A DNA stretch of 64,000 nucleotides from Pseudomonas frederiksbergensis (GTDB taxonomy: Bacteria; Pseudomonadota; Gammaproteobacteria; Pseudomonadales; Pseudomonadaceae): contig NZ_MOBR01000008.1 in NCBI RefSeq assembly GCF_003732705.1, forward strand, positions 62,001-126,000. Direction: 5' to 3'. Below the pieces are notes generated by a model, which worked only from the letters and a program-made list of their open reading frames with translations, did not search any database and was not told where the DNA came from. The position numbers and the translations under genes are program-made. Shown one piece after another: positions 45,363 through 54,351 of this stretch. Positions within the stretch are counted from its first letter, which is position 1; every line of letters begins with the position of its first letter.

Positions 45363-48082
45363 CCGGCCTGGCGCTGCAAGCGACCGGCATCAACCACCGT
45401 TACGGCAAACAGCAGGCCCTGGCCGACATCACCTTCAGCCTGCCCGCCGGCACGCGCTGCGGGTTGATCGGCCCGGATGGCGCCGGCAAGTCGAGCCTGT
45501 TGGGGCTGATCGCCGGGGTAAAAACCCTGCAACAAGGTCAGCTGGAAGTGTTGGGCGGCTCGATCCAGGATCGTCGCCATCGCAACAGCCTCTACCGGCG
45601 CATCGCCTTCATGCCCCAAGGCCTGGGCGGCAACCTGTATCCCGAATTGTCGATCAGCGAGAACATTCACTTTTTCGCCACCCTGTTCGGCCTGTCGAAA
45701 GCCGAATGCGACCAGCGCATGCACAGCCTGCTGCTGGCCACCGATTTGCTGCGTTTCGCCGATCGACCGGCCGGTAAGCTCTCGGGGGGGATGAAACAGA
45801 AACTCGGACTCTGTTGCGCGCTGATCCACGAACCGGACCTGCTGATCCTCGATGAGCCAACCACCGGCGTCGATCCCTTGTCCCGTCGGCGTTTCTGGGA
45901 ACTGGTGGACGATGTCAGAAACCAGCGCCCGCAACTGACGCTGCTGGTCGCCACCGCGTACATGGAAGAGGCCGAGCAATTCGAACATTGCCTGATGCTC
46001 GACGCCGGCAAGCTGATCGCCACCGGCCTGAGCAGCGAATTGGCCGCAGCGACTGCCAGCGGCAAACTCGATGAAGCCTTCACCCACTTTCAGGGCGACA
46101 GTGGCCACGACAATCAGCCACTAGTCATTCCACCCCGCACCGGCGCCAACACCGACATCGCCATCGAAGCCCACGACCTGACGTTACGCTTCGGCGATTT
46201 CACCGCCGTGGACAAGGTCAGCTTCGCCATCGGTCGCGGTGAGATTTTCGGGTTCCTCGGCTCCAACGGCTGCGGCAAAACCACCACCATGAAAGTCCTG
46301 ACCGGCCTGATGCCGGCCAGCGAGGGCAGCGCCACACTGCTGGGCAATCCGGTGAACGCCAAGGACCTGGCCACCCGCAAACGGGTCGGTTTCATGTCCC
46401 AGAGTTTCTCGCTGTATGGCGAACTCAGCGTGCGGCAAAACCTCGACTTGCACGCGCGCCTGTTCGATTTGCCCAAGGCCGATAGCGCCCAACGCATCGA
46501 CGAACTGATCCAGCGTTTCAATCTGGTCAACGTCGCCGATCAACAGTCTGGCGCCTTGCCTTTGGGTTTACGCCAACGACTGTCTCTGGCTGTGGCGGTG
46601 TTGCATCGCCCGGAAGTGCTGATCCTCGACGAACCGACCTCCGGCGTCGACCCAGCGGCGCGGGATGATTTCTGGCGGTTACTGATCGAGTTGTCCCGCG
46701 AGCAAGGCGTGACGATCTTCCTCTCCACCCACTTCATGAACGAAGCCCAGCGTTGCGACCGCATCTCGCTGATGCACGCCGGCAAGGTACTGGCCTGTGA
46801 CACCCCGGCAGCGCTACAACAACAGTTCAAGGGCGAGACGCTGGAAGCGGCGTTTGTCACGTGCCTGGAACAGGCCCAAGGCGCTGGCGAAACGCCGACG
46901 TCGCCAGCGCCCGCCGACACGCCTGCCGCCCCGACACCACCAATGAAAGAGCGTGGTTTCAGCGTCGGGCGTCTGGTGGCGGTAGCCAGTCGCGAAGGGA
47001 AAGAGTTGCTGCGCGATAAAGTGCGGATGGCGTTCGCCCTGCTCGGGGCGATTTTCATGATGGTGATCTTCGGCTACGGCATTTCCCTGGACGTGGAAAA
47101 ACTCGCCTTCGCCGTATTCGACCAAGACCAGACGCCGCAAAGCCGTACCTATCTGGAAGCCTTCCGCAGCTCGCGCTATTTCGCCGAACAAGCACCGATC
47201 CGCGACAGCAAAGAATTGCACCGACGCCTTCAACGCTCGGAAATCAAACTGGCGCTGGAGATCCCGCCGGGCTTTGGCCGCGACCTGTACGCCGGGCGCC
47301 AGCCTAGCGTGGCGGCGTGGCTGGATGGTGGGATGCCGTTTCGTGCCGAGACCAGTCGCAACTACGTCGAGGCGGTGCACCAGGCGAACATCGAGCAATT
47401 GGCCGAGCAGAGCAGCCCCGCGCTGAACCATCAGCCGGCAGCAAAACTGGAAACCCGATTCCGCTACAACCAGGATGTGGTCAGCGTTAACGCCATCGGA
47501 CCCGGGGTGATGGCGCTGATCCTCGCGTTCATCCCGGCCATGCTCACCGCGTTGGGAATCGTGCGCGAGAAGGAGCTGGGATCGATCACCAACTTCTACG
47601 CCACACCGCTGACCCGACTGGAATTCCTGTTGGGTAAACAGGCGCCGTATCTGGCTGTAAGCCTGGTGAACCTCGCAGTGCTGGTGGCGATGAACCGCTG
47701 GCTGTTCGGCGTGCCGTTCAAGGGCAGCGGCCTGACCCTGGCCTTCGGCGGCTTGCTCTATGTGCTGGCCACTACCAGCATGGGCCTGCTGATTTCGGCG
47801 TTCACCCGGACACAGATCGCCGCGATCCTCGGCACCATGATCATCACCAGCCTGCCGACCATCCAGTTCTCCGGGCTGATCGTGCCGCGCTCCTCCCTCG
47901 AAGGCGCGGCGGCGGTGATGGGCATGCTGTTTCCGGCTGGGTACTTCCTCGACATTGCCGTCGGCACCTTCACCAAAGCGCTGGACCTGCGACAGTTATG
48001 GCCGCAATGCCTGGCGCTGTTCGGGTTCTTTCTCGTGTTCACCGGGCTCAGCCTGGTCATGCTGAAAAAGCAGGAGGCCTGA
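45359..48082 (+). CDS. ABC transporter with two ATPase domains fused to an ABC-2 permease (RbbA/YhiH-like)
   Basis: This 907-residue protein has NBD1 with Walker A GPDGAGKSS (about 38-46), signature LSGGMKQKLGL and Walker B LLILDEPTTGVDP. NBD2 has Walker A GSNGCGKTTT (about 301-310), a degenerate signature (LPLGLRQRLSLAV in place of LSGGQ) and Walker B VLILDEPTSGVDP. A proline-rich linker near 510-530 leads to an ABC-2 permease with an N-terminal membrane segment, a large periplasmic loop and about five further segments. RbbA homologues are reported as ribosome-bound ATPases, but the operon here reads as an exporter. Confidence 0.92.
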   Translation: MTGLALQATGINHRYGKQQALADITFSLPAGTRCGLIGPDGAGKSSLLGLIAGVKTLQQGQLEVLGGSIQDRRHRNSLYRRIAFMPQGLGGNLYPELSISENIHFFATLFGLSKAECDQRMHSLLLATDLLRFADRPAGKLSGGMKQKLGLCCALIHEPDLLILDEPTTGVDPLSRRRFWELVDDVRNQRPQLTLLVATAYMEEAEQFEHCLMLDAGKLIATGLSSELAAATASGKLDEAFTHFQGDSGHDNQPLVIPPRTGANTDIAIEAHDLTLRFGDFTAVDKVSFAIGRGEIFGFLGSNGCGKTTTMKVLTGLMPASEGSATLLGNPVNAKDLATRKRVGFMSQSFSLYGELSVRQNLDLHARLFDLPKADSAQRIDELIQRFNLVNVADQQSGALPLGLRQRLSLAVAVLHRPEVLILDEPTSGVDPAARDDFWRLLIELSREQGVTIFLSTHFMNEAQRCDRISLMHAGKVLACDTPAALQQQFKGETLEAAFVTCLEQAQGAGETPTSPAPADTPAAPTPPMKERGFSVGRLVAVASREGKELLRDKVRMAFALLGAIFMMVIFGYGISLDVEKLAFAVFDQDQTPQSRTYLEAFRSSRYFAEQAPIRDSKELHRRLQRSEIKLALEIPPGFGRDLYAGRQPSVAAWLDGGMPFRAETSRNYVEAVHQANIEQLAEQSSPALNHQPAAKLETRFRYNQDVVSVNAIGPGVMALILAFIPAMLTALGIVREKELGSITNFYATPLTRLEFLLGKQAPYLAVSLVNLAVLVAMNRWLFGVPFKGSGLTLAFGGLLYVLATTSMGLLISAFTRTQIAAILGTMIITSLPTIQFSGLIVPRSSLEGAAAVMGMLFPAGYFLDIAVGTFTKALDLRQLWPQCLALFGFFLVFTGLSLVMLKKQEA

Positions 48083-49200
48083 TGCACAAGCTTGCGCATA
48101 TCTTGCGACTTGGCCTCAAGGAACTGACCAGCCTGCGCCACGACAGCGTGTTGCTGCTGTTTCTGTTCTACGCCTTCACCGTGGCGATCTACATGCCGGC
48201 CGCCGGCTCGGTGATCGGCGTGCACAACGCCAGCGTGGCCATTGTCGACGAAGATCACAGCCACCTCTCGCGGCAACTGGCCCAGGCCCTGCAACCGCCG
48301 GAGTTCCAGCGACCGGCGTTGCTGCCTTACGGGCAACTCGATCAGGTCATGGACAGCGGCCAGTACACGTTCGTGATCAACGTGCCGGCCAATTTCCAGA
48401 CGGATCTGTTGGCCGGTCGCCAACCGACGGTACAGGTCAACGTCGATGCCACGGCGATGAGCCAGGCGTTCATGGGCGCGGGTTACATCGGACGGATTTT
48501 CCAGCGCGAACTGCTGACCTACAGCGGCCAGACGGATCCCGCCAGCAAGGCGCCGGCGCTGCTGACCACTCGCTCGCTGTTCAATACCAATCTGGAGGGC
48601 GGCTGGTTCCTGGCGGTGATTCAGATCGTCAACAACATCACCATCCTCGCGATCATCCTGACCGGCACGGCGCTGCTGCGAGAGCGTGAACACGGCACCC
48701 TCGACCATTTGCTGGTGCTGCCGCTGACGGCGCTGGAAATCATGCTGGCGAAAATCTGGAGCAACATGCTGGTGGTGGTGCTGTGTACCTGGATCTCACT
48801 GGAAGTGATCGTCAAAGGTGCGCTGGGCGTGCCACTGGCCGGATCGATGACCCTGTTTTTGCTGGTGACCGCGGTTTATCTGTTCGCCAGCACGGCGCTG
48901 GGGATCTTTCTCGCGACCCTGGCCCGCTCGACACCGCAGTTCGGACTGCTGGCGATCCCGGTGATTATCCCGATGTTGCTGCTGTCCGGCGGCAGCACGC
49001 CGCTCGACAGCATGCCGCAATGGCTGCAATGGGTGATGCAGGGTTCGCCGTCGACGCACTTCGTCAGCCTCAGCGCCGCGATCCTGTTTCGCGACGCCGG
49101 GTTGAGCGTGGTCTGGCCGGACTTGCTGGCGCTGACCGCCATCGGGCTGGTGTTCTTTGCGATAGCGCTGATGCGGTTTCGCAAGAGTCTGGCGTCTTGA
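48082..49200 (+). CDS. ABC-2 type permease (YhhJ-like)
   Basis: This 372-residue inner-membrane protein has one N-terminal hydrophobic segment, a ~150-residue periplasmic domain (ASVAIVDEDHSHLSRQLAQALQ onward) and five C-terminal segments. It carries the ABC-2 EREHGTLDHLLVLPLTALEIMLAKIW motif. The ATG overlaps the preceding TGA by one base (TGATG). It completes the HlyD-RbbA-YhhJ efflux unit; an outer-membrane TolC-type partner must be encoded elsewhere. Confidence 0.92.
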   Translation: MHKLAHILRLGLKELTSLRHDSVLLLFLFYAFTVAIYMPAAGSVIGVHNASVAIVDEDHSHLSRQLAQALQPPEFQRPALLPYGQLDQVMDSGQYTFVINVPANFQTDLLAGRQPTVQVNVDATAMSQAFMGAGYIGRIFQRELLTYSGQTDPASKAPALLTTRSLFNTNLEGGWFLAVIQIVNNITILAIILTGTALLREREHGTLDHLLVLPLTALEIMLAKIWSNMLVVVLCTWISLEVIVKGALGVPLAGSMTLFLLVTAVYLFASTALGIFLATLARSTPQFGLLAIPVIIPMLLLSGGSTPLDSMPQWLQWVMQGSPSTHFVSLSAAILFRDAGLSVVWPDLLALTAIGLVFFAIALMRFRKSLAS

Positions 49201-49204
49201 ATGC

Positions 49205-49362
49205 AAGAGCACGGCAGCCGGCGATGGCTGTCTTAAGACCTACGCGTTGTAGGAGCACGGCTTGCCGGCGATAGCGGTTTTGAGACCTACGCGTTGTAGG
49301 AGCACGGCTTGCCGGCGATAGCGGTCTCGAGGGCGCTATCGCGAGCAAGCTTTGCTCCTACG
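49205..49362. repeat. Tandem array of REP arms ending in an inverted arm
   Basis: A 47-bp unit (AGGAGCACGGCTTGCCGGCGAT plus GCGGTTTTGAGACCTACGCGTTGT) occurs at 49251 and 49298, with a third, decayed copy at 49205. The last copy is followed by an inverted arm ATCGCGAGCAAGCTTTGCTCCTAC ending near 49362. It fills the gap between two convergent genes. Confidence 0.85.
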
Positions 49363-49371
49363 GATCCAGGA

Positions 49372-49782
49372 TTATTGGATGATCAGGTTGTTGAACAACA
49401 GATCCTCAACCACCGGCTTGCCGGTTTCGTCGTTCATCACTTGCTGAGTCTGCTTCAACGCTTCCTGACGCAGCTTTTCCTTGCCCTCGACGCTGTTCAT
49501 CGCCTCGGTGGTCTGCTGGGTGAACAACGCCACCAGTTGATTGCGAATCAACGGCTCGTTGGCCTTGACCGCTTTGGCCGCCTCGTCACCGGTCACCCGC
49601 AGCGCCACATCAGCCTTGAAGACCTTCAACTTCGGCGTGCCATCCAACCCATAGTTACCCACGAACGGCGGGCTCAGGGTCAGGTAGCTGACTTTCGGGG
49701 CCTCGCCTTCTTTGGCGGCTTCTTCGGCCACTGCTGCCAAAGGCAGAGACAGGGCCAGCAACAACATGATCCACGCTTTCAC
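49372..49782 (-). CDS. FliL-family exported protein
   Basis: This 136-residue protein starts at GTG 49782, behind AAGGAGCGAATT, and has a hydrophobic signal segment (AWIMLLLALSLPLAAVA). The body (VSYLTLSPPFVGNYG...LKVFKADVALRVTGDEAAKAVKANEPLIRNQLVALFTQ) matches the FliL pattern. No flagellar gene is near, so it is a FliL-like orphan, not necessarily a motility protein. A frame extension upstream to 49893 lacks a ribosome site. Confidence 0.85.
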   Translation of the reverse strand: MKAWIMLLLALSLPLAAVAEEAAKEGEAPKVSYLTLSPPFVGNYGLDGTPKLKVFKADVALRVTGDEAAKAVKANEPLIRNQLVALFTQQTTEAMNSVEGKEKLRQEALKQTQQVMNDETGKPVVEDLLFNNLIIQ

Positions 49783-49932
49783 AATTCGCTCCTTATCCGG
49801 TTTGCGGCCTAGCATATCGACCCGCCGCGCAAGCACAAGCTTATGGCTGACTATCAGGGCCGGGCATGCTCGTTGACCCATCGACTCACACACCTACACT
49901 TATCGGCCATCACTCCCAAAGGAATAGCCCTG

Positions 49933-50910
49933 ATGAAAGCCGTGCTCTGCAAAGCCTTCGGCCCCGCCGAATCGCTGGTGCTGGAAGACGTCGCCAGTCC
50001 TGTCGCGAAGAAGAACGAAATCCTGCTGGACGTGCACGCCGCCGGGGTCAACTTTCCGGACACGCTGATCATCGAGGGCAAATACCAGTTCAAGCCGCCC
50101 TTCCCGTTTTCACCGGGCGGAGAAGCGGCGGGCGTGGTCAGCGCGGTGGGCGAAAAGGTCAGCCACCTCAAGGTCGGTGACCGAGTCATGGCCCTGACCG
50201 GTTGGGGCAGCTTTGCCGAGCAGGTCGCGGTGCCGGGCTACAACGTGCTGCCGATCCCGCCGTCGATGGACTTCAACACCGCCGCCGCTTTCAGCATGAC
50301 CTACGGCACCTCGATGCACGCCCTCAAACAACGGGCCAACCTGCAACCGGGCGAAACTCTGCTGGTGCTCGGCGCGTCCGGTGGCGTCGGCCTGGCCGCC
50401 GTGGAAATCGGCAAAGCCATGGGCGCCCGGGTGATTGCCGCCGCCAGCAGCACGGAAAAACTCGCCGTGGCCAAGGCCGCCGGCGCCGATGAGCTGATCA
50501 ACTACAGCGAAACCAGCCTCAAGGACGAAATCAAACGCCTGACCGATGGCCAGGGCGCCGACGTGATCTACGATCCGGTGGGCGGCGACCTGTTTGACCA
50601 GGCTGTGCGCGCCATCGCCTGGAACGGCCGCTTGCTGGTGGTGGGTTTCGCCAGCGGACGCATCCCCGAATTCCCCGTGAACCTCGCCCTGCTCAAAGGT
50701 GCGTCGGTGGTGGGCGTGTTCTGGGGCTCGTTTGCCCAACGCCAACCCCAGGACAACGCGGCGAACTTCCAGCAGCTATTTGCCTGGTTTGCCGAGGGCA
50801 AATTGAAGCCGCTGGTGTCGCAGGTGTATCCGTTGAGCAATGCGGCGCAGGCGATTAATGATCTGGGCCAGCGTAAAGCAGTCGGGAAAGTGGTAGTGCA
50901 GGTTCGCTGA
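49933..50910 (+). CDS. Zinc-independent NADPH:quinone oxidoreductase (MDR family)
   Basis: This 325-residue protein has an N-terminal GroES-like domain and a Rossmann domain with LVLGASGGVGLAAVEIGKAMGARVIAAASS near 140-170. Zinc-ligand cysteines of alcohol dehydrogenases are absent. GGDLFDQAVRAIAWNGRLLVVGFASG fits the quinone-oxidoreductase branch. The start MKAVLCKAFGPAESL at 49933 follows AAAGGAATAGCCCTG. Confidence 0.9.
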   Translation: MKAVLCKAFGPAESLVLEDVASPVAKKNEILLDVHAAGVNFPDTLIIEGKYQFKPPFPFSPGGEAAGVVSAVGEKVSHLKVGDRVMALTGWGSFAEQVAVPGYNVLPIPPSMDFNTAAAFSMTYGTSMHALKQRANLQPGETLLVLGASGGVGLAAVEIGKAMGARVIAAASSTEKLAVAKAAGADELINYSETSLKDEIKRLTDGQGADVIYDPVGGDLFDQAVRAIAWNGRLLVVGFASGRIPEFPVNLALLKGASVVGVFWGSFAQRQPQDNAANFQQLFAWFAEGKLKPLVSQVYPLSNAAQAINDLGQRKAVGKVVVQVR

Positions 50911-51189
50911 GCCTGATGAAGCGGTCTGGAAGGCAAAATCCGGATCGCTTCTTCTTTATTTGAAGGACATTTCCCAAAACCCCGCACGATTCTGGCTCGA
51001 AGGCGCACAAAGGCTTACGCAGTAACCTTTCCCACACCGCCCTACACTTATACCTGAGCGACATGTTCATAAAGGAACACGCGATCTCCAACATTTCCGC
51101 TGTTTGGTCAATGCGAACCGGTGCTATTTTCGGTAACGAAACTGTAACATTCGCATCCGCAGTCAAAACAAGAAATTTGGAGCTCTTGA
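50911..51189. promoter_or_regulatory. glpT upstream region
   Basis: This 279-bp gap has no supportable ORF. A GlpR-operator-like sequence is not clear: ACATGTTCATAAAGGAACACGCG near 51060-51082 is a loose inverted pair (TGTTC/GGAAC) that could be tested. Confidence 0.35.
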
Positions 51190-52542
51190 ATGTTTGCTTT
51201 CTTTCGACCTGCCGCACATCAGGCTCCCCTGCCTGAAGAAAAAATAGACGACACCTATAAACGCCTTCGCTGGCAGATCTTCGCCGGGATTTTCATTGGG
51301 TATGCGGGTTACTACCTGCTGCGCAAGAACTTCACGCTGGCCTTCCCGGACCTGATCGCCCAAGGCTACACAAAGGGTCAACTGGGTGTGGCCATGTCGG
51401 CGATTGCGATCGCCTACGGTCTGTCCAAGTTTTTGATGGGCATTGTGTCCGACCGCTCCAACCCGCGTTACTTCCTGCCCTTCGGCCTGATCGTGTCGGC
51501 CGGGGTCATGTTCGTTTTCGGCTTCGCTCCTTGGGCGACGTCGAGCGTGACGATGATGTTTATCCTGTTGTTCATCAACGGCTGGGCACAAGGCATGGGC
51601 TGGCCACCGAGCGGCCGGACCATGGTGCACTGGTGGTCGCAGAAGGAACGCGGCCAGGTGGTCTCGGTCTGGAACACCGCGCATAACGTCGGCGGCGGCT
51701 TGATTGGTCCGCTGGCGATCCTCGGCATGGGCTGGTTCAACGATTGGCACAGCAAGTTCTACGTCCCGGCCGCCGTGGCGCTGCTGGTCGCCGTATTTGC
51801 TTTCATTGTGATGCGCGATACGCCGCAATCGACCGGCCTGCCGCCGATCGAGAAGTACAAGAACGATTACCCGGAAGGCTACGACGCCAGCCACGAAGAA
51901 GAATTCAGCGCCAAGGACATCTTCGTCAAATACGTGCTGCGCAACAAAATGCTCTGGTTCATCGCCCTGGCCAACGTTTTCGTCTACTTGCTGCGCTACG
52001 GCATCCTGGACTGGGCGCCGACTTATCTCAAAGAGGTCAAGCACTTCGACTTCGACAAGACGTCGTGGGCGTATTTCCTCTACGAGTGGGCGGGCATTCC
52101 GGGCACGCTGCTGTGCGGCTGGATGTCGGACAAGGTCTTCCGTGGCAATCGTGGCCTGACCGGCATGGTGTTCATGGCATTGGTGACCGTGGCGACGATC
52201 GTGTATTGGCTGAACCCGCCGGGCAACCCGATGATCGACATGATCTCGCTGTTCGCGATCGGCTTCCTGATCTACGGTCCGGTGATGCTGGTGGGTTTGC
52301 AAGCGCTGGAACTTGTGCCGAAAAAAGCCGCCGGTACCGCCGCTGGTTTTACCGGCCTGTTCGGTTACTTGGGTGGGTCAGTCGCGGCCAGTGCGCTGAT
52401 GGGCTACACCGTGGACTATTTCGGCTGGGATGGCGGCTTCATCCTGCTGGTAGCCGCCTGCTTGCTGGCGATGGCCTTCCTGGCTCCCACGCTGGGGCAC
52501 AAACAAAGCGCCAGTCAGACCCGCGAAGAAGCGATCGCCTGA
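51190..52542 (+). CDS. glpT: Glycerol-3-phosphate transporter GlpT
   Basis: This 450-residue MFS antiporter (organophosphate:phosphate family) has 12 hydrophobic segments. It carries [19 protein letters not shown] near the start and [20 protein letters not shown] near residue 137, the GlpT/UhpT signature with its conserved arginines. It exchanges glycerol-3-phosphate for phosphate and is the usual entry route for fosfomycin. The end overlaps the convergent ChaC-like gene by 28 bp. Confidence 0.95.
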   Translation: MFAFFRPAAHQAPLPEEKIDDTYKRLRWQIFAGIFIGYAGYYLLRKNFTLAFPDLIAQGYTKGQLGVAMSAIAIAYGLSKFLMGIVSDRSNPRYFLPFGLIVSAGVMFVFGFAPWATSSVTMMFILLFINGWAQGMGWPPSGRTMVHWWSQKERGQVVSVWNTAHNVGGGLIGPLAILGMGWFNDWHSKFYVPAAVALLVAVFAFIVMRDTPQSTGLPPIEKYKNDYPEGYDASHEEEFSAKDIFVKYVLRNKMLWFIALANVFVYLLRYGILDWAPTYLKEVKHFDFDKTSWAYFLYEWAGIPGTLLCGWMSDKVFRGNRGLTGMVFMALVTVATIVYWLNPPGNPMIDMISLFAIGFLIYGPVMLVGLQALELVPKKAAGTAAGFTGLFGYLGGSVAASALMGYTVDYFGWDGGFILLVAACLLAMAFLAPTLGHKQSASQTREEAIA

Positions 52543-53186
52543 TCAGACTTTGATTTGCAGCGCTTGAGCCGCGCCTCCAGATTCCGGTCTGGCATGGCGT
52601 GGCTACGCAGGGCGTTGGCGGTCTGCTCGACATAATCGCGAGTGGTGCCGTAACGCCCGCAAGCGCTTTCGAATACCTGGCTCAGCACGTGATCCGGCAA
52701 GTTGCCGGCATAGCTGGGCAGGTGCCGCTCCAACACGAATCCCAATGCCTGAACCTGGCTTCCGTCTTCAAGACGGCAGTTGAGCCAGTGCGGGCGATAG
52801 GACGGAAACGGCATTTCACGCTGCCACAAGGCATAGAGCGAGGCTTCAAGTTGTTCTTCGGGAAGGCGATAGGCAAAGCCGCTGCAAGAACCACCGCGAT
52901 CCAGACCAAACACCAGGCCCGGCACTTCCGGCGTGCCGCGATGTTCGTGGGACCACAGGTACAAGCCGCGATGGTAGCCGTGGACTCGGCCGCGCACGCG
53001 TTCCACCGCCGCGCATTCCGGGCGCCAGATCAGCGAACCGTACGCAAACAGCCAGACCGGCCCACCCTTGTGGCGCGCCATGGTTGCCTGCATCGAGCTG
53101 AGCAATTGTTCGTGCGTAAGCTGCGGCCCAAGATCGAGCCGCGGAGGGTAAGCCAGGTTCAAAAATGCAGATTCAATGGCGCTCAT
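52515..53186 (-). CDS. ChaC-like gamma-glutamylcyclotransferase
   Basis: This 223-residue protein has the [14 protein letters not shown] substrate loop near residues 44-57, GVAYRL-like [23 protein letters not shown] with the candidate catalytic Glu, and the FES...[12 protein letters not shown]-terminal part. ChaC enzymes break glutathione into 5-oxoproline and Cys-Gly. The start [11 protein letters not shown] at 53186 gives normal length; an upstream extension is unlike the family. Its last nine codons are antisense to the end of glpT. Confidence 0.9.
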   Translation of the reverse strand: MSAIESAFLNLAYPPRLDLGPQLTHEQLLSSMQATMARHKGGPVWLFAYGSLIWRPECAAVERVRGRVHGYHRGLYLWSHEHRGTPEVPGLVFGLDRGGSCSGFAYRLPEEQLEASLYALWQREMPFPSYRPHWLNCRLEDGSQVQALGFVLERHLPSYAGNLPDHVLSQVFESACGRYGTTRDYVEQTANALRSHAMPDRNLEARLKRCKSKSDQAIASSRV

Positions 53187-53382
53187 GGCGAATAGCGTTC
53201 CGCTCCCCGCGAATAAAGAATTACTTAATAGAACGCACCGCTGTAACAATAAGGCACATATGTTTTAAGGCAATTTAAGTGCCATGGCACAGTTCTTAAA
53301 TAATTGCCCATATGGCATATAACCTACCGGCATTTATATAAATCTATAAATACCGATCGGCTATATAGGGAGTTATAACGAT
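53187..53382. other. A/T-rich palindromic gap
   Basis: This 196-bp gap between two minus-strand genes contains GTGCCATGGCAC, a perfect 12-bp palindrome at 53279-53290, and TGCCCATATGGCA near 53305-53317. TATA-rich repeats near 53330-53365 follow. No ORF. Likely the promoter region of the ChaC-like gene and the end of the reductase transcript. Confidence 0.4.
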
Positions 53383-54351
53383 TTAAGACCGCGGAGCATA
53401 AGCAAATACATCAGCACGCATCTGATGAGCATCCATCCCCGCTTCAACCAAGGCATCCAGCGTGCCGTAGACCATCGCCGGAGAGCCGCTGGCGTAGACA
53501 TGCAGCGCCTTCAGATCCGGGAAATCCTCGCACACCGCCTCATGCAACATGCCGCAGCGCCCTTCCCAGCCGCACTGATCGCTGACAACTTTATGCAGGA
53601 ACAGATTGGGCAGTTTCAGCCATTCGTCCCAATGTTCGATCTCATAAAAATCTTCAGGACGACGCACGCCCCAGTACAGGTGCACTGGATGCTTGAACCC
53701 GGTGGCGCGGCAATGTTCGATCAGGCTGTGGATCTGGCCCATGCCGGTGCCGGCGGCAATCAGCACCAATGGCCCGTCGGGCAATTCAGCCAGATGGGTA
53801 TCGCCGAAGGGCATTTCGATGCGCACCATGGCGTTGCGTTGCAGCTGTTCGATCAGGCTCAGCGCACTGGATTCGCGCGCCAGCACATGGATTTCCAGGT
53901 CACGCCCGGCATGCGGTGCGGAAGCCAGGGAGAATGCGGATTTTTCACCGTTCTCGCGCTCGATCATCAAATACTGGCCGGCGTGATAGCGCGGTGGCTT
54001 ACCGGCCGGCGCCCGCAGGTGAACCCGAAAGGTATCCCCGCCGACATCCCTGCATTCAATGACCTGACACGACAAGCTGCGCACCGGCAGTTCTCCCAGC
54101 GCGAGCACGCCATCCCACAGCACGATGCAGTCTTCCAGCGGCTCAGCTATGCAAGTGTAGAACTCGCCGTGATCACGCACATTGCCGGCCTGTTCAACCC
54201 GGCCTTCCACCAGCAACGCCGCGCAGACGTGGCAATTGCCGTTGCGGCAGCTTTGCGGGCATTCATAGCCCAAGCGCCGCGCGCCATCGAGAATCCGCTC
54301 GCCGGGCAATATCTCAAGCACTGCTCCGGAGGGCTGCAAGGTTACACGCAT
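53383..54351 (-). CDS. 2Fe-2S ferredoxin/FAD-NAD(P)H reductase (CDP-glucoseen-reductase-like)
   Basis: This 322-residue protein has an N-terminal plant-type ferredoxin domain with cluster cysteines C35, C40, C43 and C67. An FAD-binding domain follows (YHAGQYLMIERENGEKSAFSLAS), then an NAD-binding domain (GPLVLIAAGTGMGQIHSLIEH). It transfers electrons from NAD(P)H through FAD to a 2Fe-2S centre. Databases often label this family CDP-6-deoxyglucoseen reductase, but no sugar genes are near. Coupling to ubiD (TGATG, one base) suggests a role with UbiD/FMN or quinone metabolism. Confidence 0.9.
   Translation of the reverse strand: MRVTLQPSGAVLEILPGERILDGARRLGYECPQSCRNGNCHVCAALLVEGRVEQAGNVRDHGEFYTCIAEPLEDCIVLWDGVLALGELPVRSLSCQVIECRDVGGDTFRVHLRAPAGKPPRYHAGQYLMIERENGEKSAFSLASAPHAGRDLEIHVLARESSALSLIEQLQRNAMVRIEMPFGDTHLAELPDGPLVLIAAGTGMGQIHSLIEHCRATGFKHPVHLYWGVRRPEDFYEIEHWDEWLKLPNLFLHKVVSDQCGWEGRCGMLHEAVCEDFPDLKALHVYASGSPAMVYGTLDALVEAGMDAHQMRADVFAYAPRS

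Noticed and set aside
49205..49362. Possible CRISPR array
   Set aside because: The 47-bp units are adjacent without distinct spacers and match the REP arm sequence found at many other sites in the window.
53383..54351. Literal CDP-6-deoxy-glucoseen reductase of sugar synthesis
   Set aside because: Domain order fits, but no deoxysugar genes are near and the gene is coupled to ubiD. The general reductase call is safer.
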